Assembly (NCBI GenBank): GCA_964614585.1
Contig: CAZTLW010000078.1
Location: 1 to 10,976 of the forward strand
DNA: 10,976 nucleotides
DNA from: JAHEFX01 sp964614585
GTDB taxonomy: Bacteria > Actinomycetota > Acidimicrobiia > Spongiisociales > JAENVV01
Direction of reading: 5' to 3'
A program made the translations under genes and the position numbers. This document shows, piece after piece, positions 8,436 to 10,976 of this stretch. The first letter of the stretch is position 1; every line of letters begins with the position of its first letter. The notes beneath the pieces were generated by a model. It saw only the letters and a list, made by a program, of their open reading frames with translations. It ran no database searches and was not told the origin of the DNA.

Positions 8436-10135
8436 TCGACGATCGACCCGATGACGCCCCGGAGCCGAGCGCGGCGCTCGCCACCTTCGCGGCCAAGATC
8501 GACGCCATGCCCGACGGCGCCGTGCAGCGGCGCTACTCGCTCTGGCAGATCTACCTCTCGTTCGTGGGTCTCGCCCTCGGCGGGGCCATCGGCACCCTGC
8601 AGGCCTTCGACCGGGCCGGCCACGACTTCTACGAGTCGGTCGGGCTCAACAGCTACTACCAGGGGCTGAGCATCCACGGCGTGGCGCTCGCCATCGTCTT
8701 CACCTTCACGTTCTCGAACGGCTGGCTGCAGTACGCCACCATGCGGGGCTTCAACCGGCCGCTCAGCCAGACATGGCTCGTGAAGGCGTCGTTCTGGCTG
8801 TCGGCGGTGGGCATCGCCCTCGCCACGTTCGCGCTGCTCGCCGACGAGGCGACCGTGCTCTACACGATGTACGCGCCGCTGCAGGCGAGCTGGATGTACT
8901 ACCTCGGCGCCGCCCTGCTCGTCGTGGGCACCTGGGCGGTGCTGGCCAACCAGCTCGTCACGTTGCGGGCCTGGCGCAGGGACAACCCGGGGGAGCGGAT
9001 CCCGCTCATCTCGTACGCGTCCATCACCACCTACCTCATGTGGGGTCTCGCCTCGATCGGCATCGCGGTGGAGGTGCTGGTGTTCCTGCTGCCGTGGTCG
9101 CTCGGCCTCATCGACGGCGTCGACCCGCTGCTGACCCGGACGCTGTTCTGGTTCACCGGCCACCCGATCGTGTACTTCTGGCTCCTGCCGGCGTACGTGG
9201 CCTGGTACCTGGTGGTGCCCAAGCGGGCCGGGGGGCGGTTGTTCTCGGACCCGGTCGTGCGGGTCGTGTTCATCATGTTCCTGCTGCTGTCGACCCCGGT
9301 CGGCCTGCACCACCAGTTCACCGACCCGGGCGTCGACGAGGGCCTGAAGTTCGTGCACGGCCTGTTGACGTTCGCCGTGTTCTTCCCGTCGGTGATCACC
9401 GCCTTCACGCTCATGGCCGCCCTCGAGGAGGGCGGGCGAAAGAGGGGCGGCAAGGGCCTGTTGGGCTGGATCCCCAAGCTGCCGTGGAAGGACCCGTTGG
9501 CGACGACGAACATCCTGGCGATGATCACCTTCCTGTTCGGCGGCATGTCGGGGCTCATCAATGCCTCGGCCACCGTCAACAAGGTGGTCCACAACACCTC
9601 GTTCGTGCCCGGCCACTTCCACATGACGGTGGGTTCGGCGGTCGCCCTGTCGTTCATGGGCATCGCCTACTGGCTCGTGCCGCACCTGACCGGCAAACGC
9701 CTGTTCAGCGACCGCCTCGCCCTCGTGCAGGCGTGGCTGTACGCGGGTGGAGTCCTCGTGTTCGGTCGGGGCCTCATGGTGTCGGGGCTCAACGGCCAGC
9801 CGCGACGGGTGCCGATCAACCAGGCGACCTACGGCAACGCCTCGTGGTTCGAGGGCGACTCGCTGGCCGCCATCGGTGGGTTCATGATGGTGATCGCCGG
9901 AGCGATGTTCTTCTACAACCTCATCCGGACGATGGCCTCCCGCCAGCCCGCCCGGGTGCACGAGCTGGAGTTCGAGACCTCGGACTCGATCGTCCCGGCG
10001 TCGAGTGGGCCGGCGATCCTCGACTCGCTGGGGTTCTGGTTCATCATGGCCGTGGCGCTGGTCGCCCTCGCCTACACGCCGGCGTTCATCATCCAGGGCT
10101 TCGACCCGACGAGCCCGACCTGGCAGCCGTGGTAG
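8432..10135 (+). CDS. cbaA: ba3-type (B-family) cytochrome c oxidase subunit I
   Basis: This is the catalytic subunit that reduces O2 to water and pumps protons. The 567-residue product has about 13 membrane helices, the size of B-type subunit I. All cofactor ligands can be placed: His82 (GLSIHGV) and His397 for the low-spin heme; His244, His293 and His294 for CuB; His395 (PGHFHM) for the high-spin heme. The motif WFTGHPIVYFWLLPAY includes Tyr248, the residue cross-linked to the CuB histidine. It has Ile where A-type enzymes have Glu (GHPEVY), which marks the B family. Spacing of these ligands matches Thermus ba3 throughout. The start at 8432 overlaps the subunit II stop; an upstream in-frame ATG at 8372 lies inside subunit II and is unlikely. 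No subunit III gene follows, as is normal for the B family. Confidence 0.97.
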   Translation: MIDDRPDDAPEPSAALATFAAKIDAMPDGAVQRRYSLWQIYLSFVGLALGGAIGTLQAFDRAGHDFYESVGLNSYYQGLSIHGVALAIVFTFTFSNGWLQYATMRGFNRPLSQTWLVKASFWLSAVGIALATFALLADEATVLYTMYAPLQASWMYYLGAALLVVGTWAVLANQLVTLRAWRRDNPGERIPLISYASITTYLMWGLASIGIAVEVLVFLLPWSLGLIDGVDPLLTRTLFWFTGHPIVYFWLLPAYVAWYLVVPKRAGGRLFSDPVVRVVFIMFLLLSTPVGLHHQFTDPGVDEGLKFVHGLLTFAVFFPSVITAFTLMAALEEGGRKRGGKGLLGWIPKLPWKDPLATTNILAMITFLFGGMSGLINASATVNKVVHNTSFVPGHFHMTVGSAVALSFMGIAYWLVPHLTGKRLFSDRLALVQAWLYAGGVLVFGRGLMVSGLNGQPRRVPINQATYGNASWFEGDSLAAIGGFMMVIAGAMFFYNLIRTMASRQPARVHELEFETSDSIVPASSGPAILDSLGFWFIMAVALVALAYTPAFIIQGFDPTSPTWQPW

Positions 10136-10153
10136 CGGCGGCGTAGCCGCCGC
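10135..10153. other. Small hairpin abutting the end of oxidase subunit I
   Basis: GCGGCGGC (10135-10142) pairs perfectly with GCCGCCGC (10146-10153) across a GTA loop. The stem starts on the last base of the subunit I TAG codon. There is no T-run, so alone it is unlikely to terminate, but it could protect the mRNA 3' end. It directly precedes a heptad repeat array. Confidence 0.6.
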
Positions 10154-10181
10154 AGTATCGAGTACGAAGTACCAAGTACCG
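10154..10181. repeat. Heptad tandem repeat, left arm (4 units)
   Basis: Four consecutive 7-base units begin at 10154, 10161, 10168 and 10175. All start with AGTA, and the last three with AGTAC (for example AGTACGA and AGTACCA). The array lies between the subunit I stop and the terminator stem. It is an imperfect inverted copy of the array at 10229-10256. Confidence 0.75.
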
Positions 10182-10188
10182 GGAACGA

Positions 10189-10229
10189 GCGGTCCCCGGG
10201 GCGTCGAGCCCCGGGGACCGCTTCTTCTT
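10189..10229 (+). terminator. Strong rho-independent-type terminator of the oxidase operon
   Basis: GCGGTCCCCGGGG (10189-10201) is exactly complementary to CCCCGGGGACCGC (10209-10221), a 13-base stem with a 7-base loop, followed by TTCTTCTT (10222-10229). Position, 53 bases after the subunit I stop, fits an operon terminator. On the minus strand the stem would also lie downstream of the rhodanese gene, but the T-rich tract is on the plus side only. Confidence 0.85.
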
Positions 10230-10256
10230 ACTCAGTACTTGGTACTCAGTACTGCG
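10229..10256. repeat. Heptad tandem repeat, right arm (4 units)
   Basis: Four consecutive 7-base units begin at 10229, 10236, 10243 and 10250, all starting with TACT (TACTCAG occurs twice). Read on the minus strand they give the same AGTA-type unit as the left arm at 10154-10181. The two arrays flank the terminator symmetrically. Confidence 0.75.
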
Positions 10257-10259
10257 TCG

Positions 10260-10274
10260 GGCGCCTTCGGCGCC
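10260..10274. other. Small hairpin abutting the end of the rhodanese gene
   Basis: GGCGCC (10260-10265) and GGCGCC (10269-10274), itself a self-complementary hexamer, form a 6-base stem with a TTC loop immediately after the minus-strand stop codon of the rhodanese gene. No T-run follows. It mirrors the hairpins that abut the stop codons of oxidase subunit I and the CsoR-family gene. Confidence 0.5.
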
Positions 10275-10553
10275 TCACGCCATGCCGAGTGCCACCAGGC
10301 CGCCTTCGAGGTTGCCGGCACGGTGGCCGCAGTTGGCGAGGAAGCGGGCGGCCTGCTCGCTGCGGTTGCCGGAGCGGCAGATGACGAGGACCGGGGCATC
10401 GGGCAACTCGGCGCGCCGGGCCGGCAACTCGCCGAGCGGGATGTGGATGGCATCGGGGAGGGTGCCCATCGCCACCTCGAAGCGCTCTCGCACGTCGAGG
10501 ATCGTGCCCCCCTGTGCTCGCCAGGACTGCCAGTCGCGGGTGCGTTCGAACAT
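10275..10553 (-). CDS. Single-domain rhodanese-like sulfurtransferase
   Basis: This is a 92-residue protein made of one rhodanese domain, the usual size for stand-alone forms of the GlpE/PspE class. The N-terminal substrate-side motif ILDVRERFEVAMG (18-30) and the amphipathic AIHIPLGEL (35-43) precede the catalytic loop CRSGNRS, with the persulfide-forming cysteine at Cys59. The C-terminal region has the typical NLEGGLVALG. It likely moves sulfane sulfur from thiosulfate or a persulfide donor to cyanide, thiols or a protein acceptor in the cytosol; no signal peptide is visible. The ATG at 10553 has AGGAG at 10560-10564, six bases upstream on the minus strand. It is transcribed away from the CsoR-family regulator, and the palindrome in its promoter suggests repression by that protein. 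Confidence 0.92.
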   Translation of the reverse strand: MFERTRDWQSWRAQGGTILDVRERFEVAMGTLPDAIHIPLGELPARRAELPDAPVLVICRSGNRSEQAARFLANCGHRAGNLEGGLVALGMA

Positions 10554-10577
10554 GGGTGTCTCCTGCGGGATCGGTGG

Positions 10578-10593
10578 ATACCCGGGGGAGTAT
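10578..10593. promoter_or_regulatory. Imperfect operator-like site (site A)
   Basis: ATAC at 10578-10581 and GTAT at 10590-10593 flank a C/G tract, giving a degenerate copy of the TACCC/GGGTA palindromes at 10601-10614 and 10633-10648. It overlaps the -10 region of the rhodanese promoter, so it could add a second repressor contact. It is the weakest of the three sites. Confidence 0.35.
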
Positions 10594-10617
10594 AATGCGA
10601 TACCCCCGGGGGTACAA
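10589..10617 (-). promoter_or_regulatory. Candidate promoter of the rhodanese gene
   Basis: On the minus strand, TTGTAC (10617-10612) and TATACT (10594-10589, 5 of 6 matches to the -10 consensus) are separated by exactly 17 bases. Transcription would start near 10582, leaving about 30 bases of leader before the ATG at 10553. The spacer is filled by the 14-base palindrome at 10601-10614, the position expected for a repressor operator. A perfect TATAAT on the plus strand (10591-10596) overlaps this -10 box and might serve the CsoR-family gene, but has no convincing -35. Confidence 0.5.
10601..10614. promoter_or_regulatory. CsoR-family operator palindrome (site B)
   Basis: TACCCCCGGGGGTA is a perfect 14-base palindrome. 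C-tract/G-tract inverted repeats bounded by TA are typical operators of CsoR-family repressors, and such a repressor is encoded 57 bases downstream. The site lies between the -35 and -10 boxes of the rhodanese promoter. Confidence 0.65.
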
Positions 10618-10632
10618 GCGGCAGCGGTCGTG

Positions 10633-10648
10633 GTACCCTACGGGGTAC
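10633..10648. promoter_or_regulatory. CsoR-family operator palindrome (site C)
   Basis: GTACCC (10633-10638) and GGGTAC (10643-10648) form a perfect inverted repeat around a TACG spacer. It ends 22 bases before the GTG start of the CsoR-family gene, just upstream of its ribosome site, so it could mediate autoregulation. It is related to site B by its outer TACCC/GGGTA half-sites. Confidence 0.55.
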
Positions 10649-10670
10649 AGATCCCAGAAGGAGTCGACCG

Positions 10671-10922
10671 GTGCAGTTCGAAGAAGCCGCCACCCTCGAA
10701 GCGATCCGCCGCCTCCGCCGAGTCGAGGGGCAGATCGGCGGGATCGTTCGCATGCTCGAGGAGGGACGCGACTGCAAGTCGATCGTCCAGCAGCTGTCGG
10801 CCGCCAACCGCGCCCTCGACCGGGCGGGCGTCAAGCTGCTCGCCGGCCAACTCAAGGCCTGCATGGCCGAGGGCGGCGTGGACGCCGACGAGGTGGAGCA
10901 GCTGTTCGTCTCGCTGGGCTGA
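10671..10922 (+). CDS. CsoR-family transcriptional repressor, CstR-like (metal/persulfide sensor)
   Basis: This 83-residue all-helical protein belongs to the CsoR/RcnR/FrmR (DUF156) repressor family. Signatures are RLRRVEGQIGGIVRMLEEGRDC (about 14-35, the family's R-x-x-x-x-G-Q-x-x-G-I core), then IVQQLSAANRAL (38-49). Copper-sensing CsoR proteins use a Cys-His-Cys set. Here the two cysteines are at 35 and 64, correctly spaced, but the residue 25 after the first cysteine is Gln60, not His. Persulfide-sensing CstR also uses two cysteines without the histidine. The neighbouring rhodanese fits such a sulfur role, so I favour a reactive-sulfur sensor, by inference. The GTG start has AGAAGGAG at 10656-10663, seven bases upstream. 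Two palindromes upstream imply autoregulation and control of the rhodanese. Confidence 0.88.
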   Translation: MQFEEAATLEAIRRLRRVEGQIGGIVRMLEEGRDCKSIVQQLSAANRALDRAGVKLLAGQLKACMAEGGVDADEVEQLFVSLG

Positions 10923-10931
10923 CGCCCAGCG
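10912..10931. other. Hairpin spanning the CsoR-family stop codon
   Basis: CGCTGGGC (10912-10919) and GCCCAGCG (10924-10931) are exact reverse complements around a TGAC loop that contains part of the stop codon TGA (10920-10922). No T-run follows; a heptad array begins two bases later. It may act as a 3' stability stem or a weak terminator. Confidence 0.55.
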
Positions 10932-10932
10932 A

Positions 10933-10967
10933 AGTATCCGGTACTGAGTATCGAGTACTGAGATCGA
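10933..10967. repeat. Heptad tandem repeat after the CsoR-family gene (4 to 5 units)
   Basis: Units of 7 bases begin at 10933, 10940, 10947, 10954 and, degenerate, 10961. Typical units are AGTATCG and AGTACTG. This is the same repeat as at 10154-10181 and 10229-10256, again directly after a hairpin. The window ends 9 bases later, so the array could be part of a larger element. Confidence 0.7.
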
Positions 10968-10976
10968 GCGACCCCC

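Noticed and set aside
8399..9961. 520-codon minus-strand open frame opposite oxidase subunit I
   Set aside because: It gives a His/Arg/Glu/Gly-rich low-complexity translation, whereas the plus strand encodes a complete subunit I with every ligand in place.
10005..10595. 196-codon plus-strand open frame over the rhodanese region
   Set aside because: It starts inside oxidase subunit I out of frame and runs through the terminator and antisense to the rhodanese gene; no domain is recognisable.
10591..10596. TATAAT as a strong plus-strand promoter for the CsoR-family gene
   Set aside because: The hexamer is a perfect -10, but positions 17 or 18 bases upstream give no -35-like sequence. The overlapping minus-strand promoter is better supported, so I mention it only as a possibility.
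10154..10967. CRISPR array
   Set aside because: The repeated units are only 7 bases and directly adjacent, with no spacers of 30 to 40 bases and no cas gene in the window.

Overview
The window is a high-GC (about 70%), densely packed bacterial segment with strongly G/C-biased third codon positions. Gene content and style suggest a high-GC Actinomycetota bacterium, possibly Acidimicrobiia. That placement is an inference from composition and protein character, not from a marker gene. It encodes an aerobic respiratory chain at both ends: the membrane arm of complex I (NADH:quinone oxidoreductase) and a Thermus ba3-like (B-type) heme-copper oxidase.

Layout. Positions 1-97 look non-coding and hold a perfect hairpin and a short heptad repeat. 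Positions 98-5817 carry nuoJ, nuoK, nuoL, nuoM and nuoN, joined by overlaps of 1 to 4 bases, so this is the 3' half of a nuo operon whose earlier genes lie outside the window. Positions 5810-7030 encode a secreted, membrane-anchored bactofilin-like repeat protein that starts inside the last codons of nuoN. A TauE/SafE (TSUP) permease gene runs toward it on the minus strand (6953-7687) and the two 3' ends overlap by 78 bases. After a 119-base gap with a candidate promoter, 7807-10135 hold the oxidase genes in the order IIa, II, I, joined by ATGA overlaps. A strong hairpin plus T-rich tract ends this operon. The right end carries a divergent pair: a minus-strand single-domain rhodanese and a plus-strand CsoR-family repressor. 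The 117 bases between them contain palindromic C-tract/G-tract operator-like sites.

How they work together. Complex I and the B-type oxidase form the entry and exit of a proton-pumping aerobic chain; the proton-channel residues of NuoK/L/M/N and all heme and copper ligands of the oxidase are present. The regulator keeps the two cysteines of the CsoR family but has Gln where copper-sensing members have His. Together with the adjacent rhodanese, this points to a CstR-like sensor of reactive sulfur species rather than a copper sensor. The TSUP permease could belong to the same physiology, but it is not linked to that pair.

The least ordinary features are short arrays of a degenerate 7-base unit (AGTAYYG-like) that occur at several gene boundaries, each beside a GC-rich hairpin; a rhodanese promoter with a palindrome filling its spacer; and the bactofilin-like membrane protein attached to the nuo operon.
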